Of a DNA stretch of 64,000 nt, positions 21,532-33,385 are shown in pieces; within the stretch, counting starts at the first letter, position 1, and the number at the start of each line of letters is the position of its first letter. A model generated the notes under the pieces. That model was not told where the DNA came from, did no database searches, and saw nothing but the letters and a program-made list of their open reading frames with translations. Source of the DNA: Sambucus nigra (Eukaryota; Streptophyta; Magnoliopsida; Dipsacales; Adoxaceae). The position numbers were made by a program, and so were the translations under genes. The DNA lies in the NCBI GenBank assembly GCA_949130495.1, contig OX422213.1, forward strand, positions 204,283,660-204,347,659. The letters are read 5' to 3'.

Positions 21532-21957
21532 TCACCTTTTGAATAGATACATCCAATGAGTGTTGATTGGTCCACAAACCAAGGTTTCATCTGCTAAATT
21601 CATAGTGAGGCGAATACTAATATCAAAAAATGTAAGTGGGAAATATTTTTCCAAAATGCACAATTCTTCAACAACCATGTGTTTTGCTCTTTGGATATCT
21701 TGTTGAATCAGGACCTTAGAGTACAACGTGTTAAAGAACAAACTTAATTATTGGGTTGCTCCTATCAAATCTTGATGTTTTGGAAAGGCATGTTGGAGCG
21801 ACATGGGTAGCAAATGTTCAATTATCACATGATAATAATGTGACTTCAAATAGTGAAAAGACGAGGGACTAAGTCTTACTATATTGATTAAGTTAGAGGA
21901 AAAACGGGTAGGAAGCTCTAAGTCCTTCAAAATTTGCCAAATTGTCTTTTTCTTCAT
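21532..21957 (-). pseudogene. DUF4218-like part of CACTA transposase
   Basis: Two adjacent minus-strand frames cover this part. The downstream one has LEKYFPLTFFDISIRLTMNL and ends near HWMYLF, matching the 'LEK.FPP.FFD...HL' and 'WMYP.E' signature of the DUF4218 region that follows the core in plant CACTA transposases. The conserved His of 'VHL' is Met here, and the frame stops shortly after HWMY. The role of DUF4218 in transposition is unknown. The gene is interrupted by several stops between 21741 and 22115 and cannot make a full protein. Confidence 0.7.
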
Positions 21958-22114
21958 TATCCAAGATAAATGGTGTTATTGGTTTTATCTTCTTTCCAGT
22001 GCATCCGTCAACTTGAATCAATTTACTATTATGTATGTCCATGTACTTCATATCCACTCTCCCCTTTTCAGTATTTCTTACTTCATTATCATCAAGAATT
22101 GTGTTTATTAAATG

Positions 22115-23204
22115 CTATGCAACATTATTTTCGGTGTGCATCACATCAAAGACATGTTGAACTTGATGATATTGCAAGTATTCACAGTAAAAAAATGATT
22201 TTTTATACCAAGCTTCTTTAACTTTAACATTGTCACTCTCATTAAAATTATTAGGCTTTCTTATCTTACCTTTTAGACTTTCTCGGGTATATATTTTATG
22301 TTTTTTAAATTCTCCATAAGTGCATCTCCATTTATTCGAACTGGGGGACATCCAACTTCTTGTATCCTAAGTCCCAAACCTCTACCACTCAAAAAAGGAT
22401 GATCGCTTTTAAAAAACATCTGATAGTTTGTTTAAATTATCTTCATGTTGTGTTCTAGACGAATAGACCGAGTGTCATCACCACAAATTGGATGTGCTTT
22501 TTAACCATTTGTTACACACCCTGATGATAAGTTCCCATATGTGGGAAAATCACAAATCTTCCACATCAATACAGCTCTCAACGTAAAAGGCTACATTTGT
22601 GCATGTTAATATTTGGAACTCCTTACCATAACTACTTCAACTAGTCTACTAATGTTTGAATAAAAACATCAATGTCTCTACCCACTGCCTTTAGCCCAGG
22701 AATTAGTAGAGACAAGATTTGGAAATCACGCTTCAAGTAGAAAGAAGGTCCATATTATAAGGAGAAATTATAACAAGAGAGAAACTATAACTACTAGACT
22801 GAATACCACGGGGATTGAACCCATCTACTAATATTGCAATCCAAACATTGCTCTTTTCTTTGGAAAAATAGGCCATATAATTTTTAGCATTTTCCATTGG
22901 GATAAATCATAAGGATGTCGTTGATAATACTATAAACTTGTTTACCAATGGTTCCATGTCATTTCATCGTTATCCACAGTATAGTATACAATCTTAGCCT
23001 TAGAAGTAAAGGGAAATGTCTCAACACTTTAATTGGTTCTTTACATAACATTTTCCATTTCATCGAGGTCACTACGTATCTCGATTCTCCACACTGAAGA
23101 CATTCTTTCAAATATTCATTCTCTTTGCAATATAAGATACAGTTGTTAACGCAATCATACATGTAATTTTCTTTCATCCCTGGGTCTTTTATTATTCTTT
23201 CCAT
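22115..23204 (-). pseudogene. TNP2-like transposase core (Transposase_21) fragments
   Basis: The upstream frame (22959-23204) has the cysteine motif of the family, 'LKECLQCGESRY', preceded by 'CVNNCILYCKENEY' and followed by 'KVLRHFPLLLRLR', as in TNP2 proteins. The downstream frame (22115-22351) ends with HVFDVMHTENNV, matching the conserved 'DVMH.EKNV' block. Between them (22352-22958) the reading frame is broken many times. TNP2 is the catalytic transposase that cuts CACTA ends. Match to the family is by recognised motifs only; the fragments are too decayed to act. Confidence 0.78.
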
Positions 23205-23497
23205 GTGCAGATAGTTTTCTGATAATGTGTTTTATTTTGGAATCCAACTCTTTAAGAACGACAAGAGATTGGTCACGCAATTTCTAGACCAACTGAACTA
23301 CTTTCTCAAATTATGCAATTCCACAATTACATAGAAATTAGTCTCAGTACCTTCACATGAAGGGTACAATTTCTTGATTGCTAATCTATTGTACTGATTA
23401 TACTTCTCACTGTCAACATATAATTTTTCAGACAATCCTGCCCTTTCGGGTTCAACACAATGTTGTTCGTGCACTCTATAACACATGTTAGCTTAGT

Positions 23498-23848
23498 TTA
23501 TAAGCCTTTCATTCTCAATGTTATCATATTCATTATGTCCTTCACATTCAATAGTTCTATAATGGGATATGTTATGTTCGAGGATAGTGTTTTACCATGC
23601 AAAACCCAGGTAGTATATGTCTTATCTATACCATGCATTATAAAATCACCCTTGATACCTACATTACTAAGACGCTTCTTATTTTGACACTTAACACACG
23701 GACAAAAAAAGGTCGAGAACTGATGGCCATTATTTGTAATTGCAAAATCAAGAAAAGATGTATCTCCATTTGTATACACCTCACTTATTCTATTCCTCTC
23801 ATTGATCCACTCTTTATTCAATACATTTCGCACTACCAAAAAAGTCAT
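23498..23848 (-). pseudogene. Transpos_assoc domain, N-terminus of CACTA transposase
   Basis: The 116-residue frame contains EWINERNRISEVYTNGDTSF, FFCPCVKCQN and YTTWVLHGK in the order typical of the Transpos_assoc domain (motif 'W......R.S.EY..GV..F', 'CPC..C.N', 'Y..W..HGE'). The two-Cys CPC..C cluster is intact. It lies at the start of the minus-strand gene, about 1 kb inside the element's right end, which fits a 5' position. The frame ends at 23498 and a further frame at 23298-23486 continues weakly. Confidence 0.78.
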
Positions 23849-24383
23849 GGTTTACAGAGAAGTTCTTTGAAAATATACAAAAACATAATTATTGATACAC
23901 ACATAAATAAAATCACAACTAGAACATACAGTTTTTTATCACACCATATCTCTGACCTATGAAATATAAAATAACATTGAGTTCAATTTGTATTGGATAA
24001 TAATTGAGCAGAAAATGACATAGCATAATAGAATAAAAATAAAACCAAACTAGGAAAGAAAAATATCACCTTATATCTCTCCAAATGCTACTCCACAAAA
24101 AAATTGTAATAACAAGAGTTTCGTTTAGTAATATAGAAACTACAACAGCATTGGATATCTATTGAAAAAATTCAACATGTCCTAAACTATAAGAAAAAAT
24201 TCACTTGACCAAAGCAACATTTTAAAAAAAAACTTAATTCCACATTCTGCCCCGTCCAAACTAAAATCCTACAATCTGCCACAGTCAATATATACATATA
24301 CACTCAAAAACATCAAATCTAAGCAAAAAATAAATAAAATCAAATAGTTAAAGAAAAACCTAACTTACCAAATCCAAAACAAG

Positions 24384-24403
24384 TATATATATATATATAT
24401 ATA

Positions 24404-24469
<66 letters not shown>
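24384..24469. repeat. Compound microsatellite (TA)n-(GA)n
   Basis: About 23 bp of TA alternation run directly into about 62 bp of GA alternation. It sits in what would be the 5' leader of the minus-strand CACTA gene. Confidence 0.95.
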
Positions 24470-24472
<3 letters not shown>

Positions 24473-25092
24473 GGGTGATAATTATTCCAAACCCTAGGTC
24501 ACGATTCTTCAAAACCCTAGGTGTAACACTTCGCAATTTGGAGATGGGGATGAGGAAGTGGTCACAATTTGTAGAAGAGGAGATCGCAATTTGGAGAAGA
24601 GGAATATGGAGAGGTCTCATTTTAGATAAGGTCTCGTTTTGGACAGTTCCGCCGGTTTAGAGAGAGTGTGTGTATAGTCGGGACAATTCTTTGGGTTATG
24701 AGAAAATTAACCTTGTTTTAAGAAAAACTACTTTGAAAATATTGAAATAATATTACTAACACTTATCTGAGATTACTAACCGGAGTGTATTCTGAGAAAT
24801 AGTAATGGTATAATATTGTTAGTAATACTAAAAATAGTCTGTCACTAAAGGATCATTTTGGTGAAGTGCTTGTGTTCTAAAATATACCCTAATACAAATC
24901 CATTAATAAATGCAACTTTTAAAAATAGGCAATGTCTCTCCAAGACTTGCATGCCTAGCCAGCAGTCCCAATTTTGTGCAAAGGAGATAAAAAAAAAATT
25001 CACTCTAATAGTTTTGATTTTGTCTAATATCCATGCTAAGAAAAACCATTAACATAAAACAATAGAATTTAGTTAATGTCTTAACTTGTTGT

Positions 25093-25344
25093 GTGTCTAG
25101 CAAAAGAAATAAAAATCAAAAGGATACGGTACTGACCTATTATGATATCTTCCAACCTATCCTAGAATTAGATTACATAGATTTTTTAAAAAATGTCTTC
25201 TATTGTGTTTGGGTGAAGGTGGAGGATACGACTAATGATTGTAAAGATGATCCTTCCAAAAAACTAGTCATGGTAGATTTATCCAAGATGAAGAGTAAAG
25301 ATCTCATGGTCTACGGACCGTGTTTTATGCCTTACAAAACTTGA
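25093..25344 (+). pseudogene. DUF4216-like C-terminal part of CACTA transposase
   Basis: The frame contains DTVLTYYDIFQPILELDY, FYCVWVKVEDTT and MVDLSKMKSKDLMVYG. The 'YG.I..I.ELDY', 'F.C.W' and 'v.L' blocks are those of DUF4216, found at the C-terminus of plant CACTA transposases. It is paralogous to 45330-45668. A stop after FMPYKT cuts the domain before its usual 'VFY..D....W.VV' end. The start Met is internal to the original gene. Confidence 0.7.
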
Positions 25345-26159
25345 GGAAGTTATTATACTCAAAGTGCATACACGACGAAAATTAATTCATTTATTTCCAT
25401 GCGCCAAAGGGTTTGATTACTCGTGTAGACGCAATAAAGGCCCTTACACAGCTTTAGTTTGCTCTTGGTGACAACCCTAATTTAAAAGATCTTTTTTTTT
25501 TAAATTAAGATGACGATTGAGAGTTAATATATTAATTTATGTTCATGTACAATTTTACTCTCGGATTTCACGATATTGATATTTGAACGAACAAAAATTT
25601 ACTTCCCATGTTTATTTTTACAGCATCATTTTTTTGTTCCATACTCTAATGTTCTTAAGTGAAAACTTCTGATTTTCGCACACTCTATTGTTATATATAT
25701 GACATAATCCAATCATTAATTTGTGACAAACCCTTGCAACTTATTAGATAGATGTTTGCTTCGTGATTTATTATTATGTTTTAGAAGATTATCTATATTC
25801 GGGCAGACACAGAAGTCATTTATAACAAGACTGTATATGCTTCGGGGATACCAAGGAACGTAGTTAGTTCATACTCAAATAGATTTCATGCTCTTTATAA
25901 TGATTTTAAAATGAGGGCTCCTCAAAACTTTAATGAAAACTATGTCCAGCAACATAACATTAAATATGAAATTATATGATTTTAATATTATTAATTTTGA
26001 ATTAATGTAATTAATTTGATGGCTTGATAATTTTTATTTTATTATTTTTGGATTGATGAATGAGTTTGTTCTATAATTGAAATGTTTGATAGGTTTGAAA
26101 CATGTACATGATTTTTCTGGAAAAAAACATATCAAAATTATTTTTTAAAATAAATTTAT

Positions 26160-26542
26160 CATTGGTCAAGATCATAAGTTATGACACTAACCGTGACAAA
26201 TTTATTCGGAGTCAGGATACAGTTCACATTCATAAACTATGACCAGATAATTTTTTATAATGATGTTGGTCACAATCGTGACCCGTGACTAATTAATATA
26301 TTATTTACAGCTTGGGGTTGTGTTCCATGACCATGACAAGTTAATGTTGGTCACGATTAGGGTCACGGTCACCATCCATTACTATGTCCCAAAATTTAGG
26401 TTATGTATGGGTCCGTGACTGATACATAGTCTCACGGATTTGGAACAAAATAATCACCATAGAAATTGTCACGGTCTATTACTATGACCAACGTTGTTTG
26501 TCACGATCCTGGATAGTGACATTTTTTATTTTTGGAATAGTG
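26160..26542. repeat. Subterminal repeats and right terminus of CACTA element
   Basis: At least ten matches to gtcacggtc, ccgtgac or ggtcatgac lie within 380 bp, ending in the CACTA terminus at 26542. In En/Spm, subterminal repeats are transposase-binding sites. Confidence 0.68.
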
Positions 26543-28298
26543 AACGGTTGGCAGCTTAAGGCATCACGTCCACTGATTAACCAAGTAAATTCGATAGATT
26601 CAAACTAGGTTAAGTTCAAGGTAAAAAATGACTTATCACAATGCAGTTATTTCTCATTCATACTATCTTAAATATTTTTCAGTTCGGGTGTCAATTTGTT
26701 TTCCTTTTGTTTGTAATTTTCACTCATGTGTGATATTTTTGAAAATGATTTATTATATTATTAATTTAAATTGAGTGAAAATTTGAGTTAAAACTTATTT
26801 TTTATAAAAGTTTGAACAGGCACAATGGTTTATGAGAAATTGTGAATTTTCATGAACGGTCATAATCGTTGATAGGGGTCATGACTCTTTGTGAAATGTG
26901 ACCATTGGGAATACATGACTATTAGTGAAAGGGTGCCTCATATTCACTAAATAGACCACCCCTCCTTCATTATAAAAATAATAATTTTTAATGTTTTAAT
27001 ACTTTCTCATTTTTCTTCAGTAAATCCATGAGAGAGTACAACGAAGAATTTGGATTCTCTAAAGCATTATAGATTGAAGTGTCGGTTCTATAAAGATGAA
27101 AATATCATCATATCTTGGGAGACATATGCTCATCAAACTTTTAACACCAAAAAGGTAGCGAATCTTTCTTAAGAAAATTATATGAAACACAAGGTCGACA
27201 TCAATTTCCTTCGCATGATCGACAAGTTTTGGTATGTTAATGTCATTATTATTAAATTTACATTATGATGCATTTGTACATATTGGATTCATTAAAATCA
27301 CAAAACCACATAAAATATTCTAGCAACCTCAACTCATTATCTTTAACTTTTCCCAACAAAAATCCCAAAAAAATCAAATGTCAATCAAGAGTACATCAAT
27401 TCCAAACAACATGAATTATTACAGATGAATTAATATCCATTGTTGAGTACAAAAATGTTTCTGTAGAGACACATTTCACAAACCAGATAGCTCAAAGCTT
27501 AACCCAAGCACCACTCCAAAAGGGCCTGGACTTTTAATGCAGTGGATGGAACTTTTAAACTCTCAAAGACTCGTTGTTAGTGTGATGTGGGATTTTTTAT
27601 AATATTGGATACTTTAGCCAAATGATTTTTTTAATATTTTCACAAACACTAATAATTATGTCATTAAATGATGAAAAATGAGAGAACACACTAAAAGGGA
27701 CTCTTTTGGGTTTCAACTTTTGACTACCCTGGGAGTTATTATTTTTTAGACCTCAAAATGGTCCTATCATAGCAAGTTGGTAACTATGTTATTAGTGGGA
27801 TCTCTCATTTTATTAAGTGTATTAGTTTATCAATTCATCGATAATATTATAATGATAAAAATAAAAATAACTTAAGTAAATATTTTTTATGTCGCCCCGC
27901 CTCACGTTTATATTCTCAAATTGTACGTCAAAGTAATGCACTTGTAATTTATTTGTCAAATGTAATTTTTGTAACTTGACATCACTTGACGAGTGTGTTT
28001 TTTCCCTACAAATTAATTCAAAATTTGTCATATAAATGTTGTCTCAAGTGCTTCCGAAGTCACATTTCTCAAATGGGATTTTAAGTTAAACATTCATTCG
28101 TAAAGTGTGCATTGATAAATAATTTTAATAATGCTAATTTTGAGCAAATAAAAATATAAGTGTCATTTAGACTTTGATATATTATTAATTATTTATTTTA
28201 CATTCTATTAAATTTTAATTTAGAATTTAGAATTTACACCTTGTCTAAAATGATTAGAAAAACTATAATGTTTAACTGCCACATTGCATTCTAAATTT

Positions 28299-28380
<82 letters not shown>

Positions 28381-29018
28381 AAAATATAAAAGACTAAACA
28401 CCATATAAAAAACCTAGTCAAACACCTCCTTAAAAAGGCACCATCTCCCACCACTTTCATCATCAAATATTCAAAATCCAACCCCAACCCAATATTGATA
28501 AAAAAAAAAAATCCAAGTGAACCTACAAAAAACTTAAGCTCATAAATTGATTTCAAATGATTAAACTAAATCCATTTGATGCTGAAATCGTTATCCATCC
28601 AAAACTGATATCAAAAAGAAATTTTAATTAAATGATAAAAATTGAAAACTTAAATCGATTTTAAATTATCAAAATCGATTGAAATTGAAATCGATTTAAT
28701 ACCAAAAATGATTTCAAACTATCAATGGCAGTGGAATGAGAGAGAAAGAGATAGAGATGGAGATAGATATGGAGAGGCTAGGGATGTAGATTTGGATGAC
28801 GGTAGACCTGGCAAAAAAAGGCACGACATGAATGGACACGAAAATATATGTTATTGGGTGGACCCTTAATGGTTTCAGGTCATATCAGTGCCAACCCAAT
28901 AAGACACTATAGTTAACGAATTGGGTTACTATTGACCCCTTCACCCTTTAATACCTGATAAGACACATTAAGACCCATTAATTTAAGTAAATAAGATATA
29001 ATTTTGGGACTTACAGTA
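26543..29018. other. AT-rich stretch between two CACTA ends
   Basis: No gene is recognised. A block at 26850-26927 carries ggtcat-type motifs and ends 'gactattagtg', possibly another weak CACTA right end. 27000-27250 and 27460-27740 are GC-normal patches without an assignable domain. A (TA)n tract lies at 28303-28377 and an AAATCGATT-rich patch near 28650-28720. Confidence 0.45.
28303..28377. repeat. (TA)n microsatellite, about 75 bp
   Basis: Uninterrupted AT alternation. The apparent minus-strand frame at 28272-28556 that crosses it (an Ile-Tyr run) is an artefact. Confidence 0.97.
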
Positions 29019-29425
29019 CACTAAAAATCGATAACGGTCACAGCAAGTTGGCCACGGCCCAAGATCTGACCAACAAGTCATGGCTCATGACCGTGACCGA
29101 AGCCAATATAATGTAACAAAGTTTGTGAATAAGCAAAAGGATGCAATTAAATGGTTGTGTTCATGGTCATAGATCGTGACCATAAGAGTTATGTCCTTGG
29201 TCGATAACCACACCCGCGACGAAGTGGGCACCAAAACTCCCGCCAAAGGGATCACACCATGTACCATGACAACTGGAGTGAAAAATGTTAGAATTTCAAT
29301 TGAGATAAGTCACGGTCACACGTCATGGACAATTTGAAATTTTCATGAGGATAGTCACGGTCCTAGGCAGTGACACCAATCCATGACCATTTATTTTTTA
29401 CACAACATGACCTGGGTCATGACCA
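29019..29425. repeat. CACTA left terminus and subterminal repeats
   Basis: The CACTA start is followed by about a dozen gtcacggtc, ggccacgg and ggtcatgacc motifs in both orientations. An apparent minus frame at 29085-29267 is made of these repeats and is not a gene. Confidence 0.72.
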
Positions 29426-30960
29426 TACTCTCTAACCACTATGCCTCTTTCTCCTATATCTCTCTCTATCTCTCTCTCTTTCCCCTCTGTTTCTCTCTCT
29501 CTCACACAATTATTCTCCCTACTTAACTTCCCTAAAGTTTTATTTCAATTTCATTACATAAATTGGTGTTAAATTTTGCATAAATTGAATTTGTTATATT
29601 AAATAGTTTATAAAATTACTTGGGTACTTTTATTAAGCACTTGAAATGGATTAGATATTGTTAATATTAATTTTATGTTGTTATTTTGGTCTTAAAATTG
29701 TTTGAGTATTTATATTTAGGCTTGAAATTAATTAGGTATTTTTAATATTTTTTGTGTATTGTTATTTTAGGCTTGAAATTATTTGGGCATTGTAAATATT
29801 GATTGAATATTATTATTTAGGGATTAAAATTTAGTTGAATGTTGTTACTATGTACTGTTGATATAAATTGAATAACCTAAAGTTTTTGTTCATTTGGAAA
29901 TGTTATACTTTATGAATTATGATATTATAATGGAAATTTACATCAAATAAATAGAAGTTTAAAATTAAAGACATTCAATTCCATCTTGGACTTTATCGCT
30001 AAGAGTTTGTTTTCATCTTAGGAGAGATTTGGATTTCCCTCTAAGGGTTGACCAATCCAATTTTTTAGATTTCGATTCGGATTTCCCTATTTCCACCAAT
30101 CCAGTTTTTTTTCTTAATTTTTTTCATTTTTATAATTAGTTCTCAAAATGAGAGATATGGATTTCCCTTTAAGGGTCTGGCTACGTGTCCCACCAGGGAA
30201 CCAACTATAAAACTTACATCATGGGTTGAACCATAACTACTTCTTAGGATTCTTCTATATTTCCCTTTAAATATTATTTGAAGTTCTTATGTGGTCAGAC
30301 TCATCTGAACATGCCTTCAATTTTATGGTGTGTTTCATGATTGAGAGGGTATTTAATTGTCATTTGATTTTTGGCATCAAATATTGAAATAGTTTTTTTT
30401 CCTCTCGGTTTACTCTATTTTTTACGACCATTGCTTTTCTTCCGTATTTAGGGCATTGGGTAACTCTTTTAATATTAATGATAGGTCACCCCAAAAGTTC
30501 TCAGATTTTAAATAAATATACTGATACGTTTATGGTGATTGTCATAAGCTCCTTCATATTATCGAGACTTTTTCAGTGGTATATTACCTATAGTGAAGGA
30601 TGACATGTTAATTTCATCAGCTAGTGGGGTTTGCAAAGGGGTGATATTTTGTGGACCGAAGGGTGCTGTCGTTACTCCCCGTATGAAAACCTGCTCGATT
30701 CAGTAGTTAGTATTATGTTTATGATGGGAGAATGTCTATTATACTATCATAATGCAAAGGGTTCAACATGGAGTTGAGACCTTTTATGCTATGGTTATAT
30801 GACCCTCTTGGGTGTTTGTGAACCCCAATTTTAGTTTTTGAAAGATGCTTATCAATGTTAGGATTAAAAAATAAGATAAACTTATATTGAATCTGTTGAA
30901 AACTAATAATTATTTCATGATTAATTACAATCATTTCTCATAGGATTTATATTCACACGC
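29426..30960. other. 5' region of CACTA element, no coding signal
   Basis: A CT-rich simple-sequence patch lies at 29445-29510, followed by AT-rich sequence. Around 30010-30180 a short 'atggatttccctttaaggg' block is partly duplicated. No domain is visible; it may be leader and introns of the downstream transposase gene. Confidence 0.45.
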
Positions 30961-30969
30961 TCATATATT

Positions 30970-32340
30970 TTTCTCAGGAAAAATGAGGCATGGTGGTAAT
31001 CACTAAAAATAAGAGTACGAGGGGTTGCAATTAGACCGCACTTATACCACTTTTATTAGTGCACGCCATATACAGCTTAATCCTATTTACAAGTATGTGA
31101 ATATGAAGATTGAACAACATAAAAACCTTGAAAATCATGGAGCTCATCTCTCATAAGAGTACCTATTCGATCATATTATGTTTTCCCTCCCAGATAGATG
31201 GGATAAGGTAGTAGAAAATAAATTTCTCCTACATAATCACAACATAGCCCTGATATTATTTACACTATTAGAGAAGGTATAAACAACATTTACCCATTGT
31301 GGATACAACTACGTAAAGAGATAATTGACCAAGATTGTGATGTCTCGCAACATATGCACATTAAATTAAATCATACCAATAAGTTGTAAGAAAGTATTCT
31401 GATCATGTCACGGACATCTATAGATCAATCATAGATACGCTTCTTGTTAGTTGGCCATGTGCAAAAATCCATAGATTTTTAAAAAGTAATACCGAATGGA
31501 TGGAGATCGGACACATTGAACATATTTTAAAGTTTTATTATGAGAATGTATATACATATATATAATCGTAAACATTATTAGTTAGTCGTAAACATGTTAG
31601 TATAATGAATTCAATTCTTAATGTTTTTTTGTAGGTAATGTTGAACAACAATGGGCATAATGTACCAAATGATGATGGGACACCTCCTGCATGCTTATCT
31701 CCTGCACCCCACCCTGGATTTTCATCACTACTGGGTGAACAATATCCTTCTCCATCAATGGTTCACGCTACAACTCCATCTACGAGTAGGAAACAAATGC
31801 CTATTAATCCAACAACCCCACCCCCACTTTAGATACCTCCCAAGCAAATGAGAATAAACATGCTAGGTTCTTCATTCTCAGGAATAATCCTACTATCAAT
31901 AAAAATGACATCTAGATATTTGAATCCCAATGTTTATCACTTGGAAAAATGAATGTGGGAATCGAGGCAACAGATAACTAGAATGAAGTTGATCAAGCCA
32001 CAAATGATGATGTTTATGAACAACTTTGTTACATTTTTTCATTCCCCAATAGTTCATAGCAAAAGGTTCTTTCCCAAGTTTTTGAACAACTAAGAACATA
32101 TAGGAGAAACCTTCAGCAGAGACATTTCCCAAAAGGGGTATCGAGCTTCACATTTTGGCTATGAAAGACAGTCCCTTTGAAATGTTAGTCGTTCAATGGA
32201 AAAACTTTTTGGAAAATGAGGCGATGGACAAAAATTTGATCCAGATGGAGAAAAATAAACAAAACAGAGCAAAGAAAGTTAATGTACAAAGGGTGGGGTC
32301 TAAAATGTATAGAGATGTGAGGAGTAAATGGTCATAAAGA
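30970..32340 (+). pseudogene. Ptta/En-Spm-type CACTA protein (PF03004-like) remnant
   Basis: Broken plus-strand pieces follow the family layout: a segment around 31185-31250 with SLPDRWDKVVENKF (the W-centred motif), a Pro-rich stretch at 31638-31832, and a last piece at 32155-32337 with NKQNRAKKVNVQRVGSKMYR, matching the 'N..NR.k....h..GSks' block of PF03004. Frames change between pieces, partly through possible introns and partly through real stops. Proteins of this family accompany the TNP2-type transposase in plant CACTA elements; En/Spm TNPA, which binds subterminal repeats, is the functional analogy. The gene is cut at 32405 by the SIRE insertion. Confidence 0.6.
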
Positions 32341-32405
32341 ACAAAAGGGGCTAAAATAATATCAAAATTGTTCTATCACTCAGCCAGTTTATATGTTGGT
32401 CAAGC

Positions 32406-33371
32406 TGAGAGTACGCTTTTTGTTCAACTAGAGAAATTAATTTAATTAATTCCAATTTTTAATTACCCAAATTAAAGTACCCACCTAGGTCATGCATCTA
32501 ATGGTGATTGATTAACAATAAACATATTGAAATCATGAAAGATTCAATCACACACAACATATGAGGAAAAATCCCCCAAAGGGGCAAAACCAATTTATTT
32601 CTATATGACCTGTAACAACTTATACATAAAGAAATACAATTTGGCAAATGAAGACCCTTAGGCACCGATTCATCGTCGCCAGCAAGAGCTTCCTGCAAGT
32701 CGCTCCAAGATAAGCAGTGTAGAGAACCCTTTTCTCAACACAAGATGTTCCACGAATGGGTATGATACTCGACGAGTGGGTATGATAGGTTTAGAATGAT
32801 TCACACATATAATTCTGAGTGTTTGTGAATCTCAAAGTGTTTGGGCTGGAAAAATGATGAAGACTTGATGTATTAGGTCTGATACATGTTCCTTCCAAAG
32901 TCTTAAACGAAAACATCCCCAAAATGGATTTTATAGGAACTGTAAAAAATCTGTGCGCCAGATTTTTCTAAGGTCGTTGGACCGGTTCAGACCGGATCTA
33001 AATCGGTTCGCCAACCAGATCGATTCATTTTCCTTCTGGCCAGATCGGTTTAGTATCTAATTTTATGCAGGGATCCTCAGGTCCTCAGACCGGTTCATTT
33101 TTCTACAAGACTGGACCTGTTTTCACTGTATGTCTGCTTATGTATTTGAATCCTTATGACCCAAAAAAAATATTACCATGAACACACGATAGAAGATAAT
33201 GGGCACGACGCATGATGATGGAGATAATAGGCGTGAGAAATGCATAATTCGGAGGGTATGATCATGTTGAGACGAGACGATTGTAGCGGTATACGACATA
33301 TATGATGAGATCTATGATAAAGCTGACATTCTTAGATACTAACCCGAACATTTGTAAAACATGTCCTTACA
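32406..33371 (-). repeat. 3' LTR of SIRE element 2
   Basis: 966 bp. On the element strand it starts TGTAAGGACATG after the PPT and ends CTCTCA. It aligns throughout with 40061-41000. It carries a cluster of CCGGTTC/ATCGATTC motifs around 32985-33120. Confidence 0.92.
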
Positions 33372-33385
33372 AATACACCCCTCTG
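33372..33385 (-). other. Polypurine tract of SIRE element 2
   Basis: The element strand reads cagaggggtgtatt immediately before the 3' LTR start. Confidence 0.75.

Larger units (their letters stand above)
21446..24868 (-). mobile_element. CACTA (En/Spm) element remnant, minus strand
   Basis: Coding fragments read right to left in the canonical order for a TNP2-type transposase gene: Transpos_assoc domain (23498-23848), Transposase_21 core (22115-23204) and DUF4218 (21532-21957). The right end carries a CACTA-like terminus (complement CACTTCACCAAAATG) with ttagtaa-type subterminal repeats at 24740-24850. The left end is lost against the terminus at 21445. The right end abuts, at 24869, sequence that also occurs at 45130 inside another CACTA element, so this element seems to have inserted into a CACTA relative. 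Confidence 0.7.
24869..26542 (+). mobile_element. CACTA 3' half with GTCACGGTC subterminal repeats
   Basis: 24869-25480 matches 45130-45720 over long blocks. Around 26160-26530 the motif gtcacg(g/a)tc and relatives such as 'ccatgaccatgac' recur many times in both orientations. The right end reads gacattttttatttttggaatagtg (its last bases 26520-26542), whose complement starts CACTATTCCAAAAA, a CACTA terminus. The 5' half was displaced when the minus-strand CACTA inserted. Confidence 0.65.
29019..32405 (+). mobile_element. CACTA 5' half, cut by SIRE element 2
   Basis: The left terminus is CACTAAAAATCGATAACGG at 29019. Subterminal repeats of the gtcacggtc / ggtcatgacc kind fill 29036-29425, the same repeat family as at 26160-26542. 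A plus-strand gene remnant (30970-32340) resembles the Ptta/En-Spm plant transposase family (PF03004). The element stops at 32405, where the SIRE 3' LTR begins; there is no right terminus. Confidence 0.65.

Noticed and set aside
23829..23845. CACTACCAAAAAA as a CACTA terminus
   Set aside because: It lies within the coding frame of the Transpos_assoc domain and has no subterminal repeats beside it.
24360..24660. Open frames crossing the (TA)n-(GA)n tract
   Set aside because: They encode Leu-Ser and Ile-Tyr runs produced by the microsatellite.
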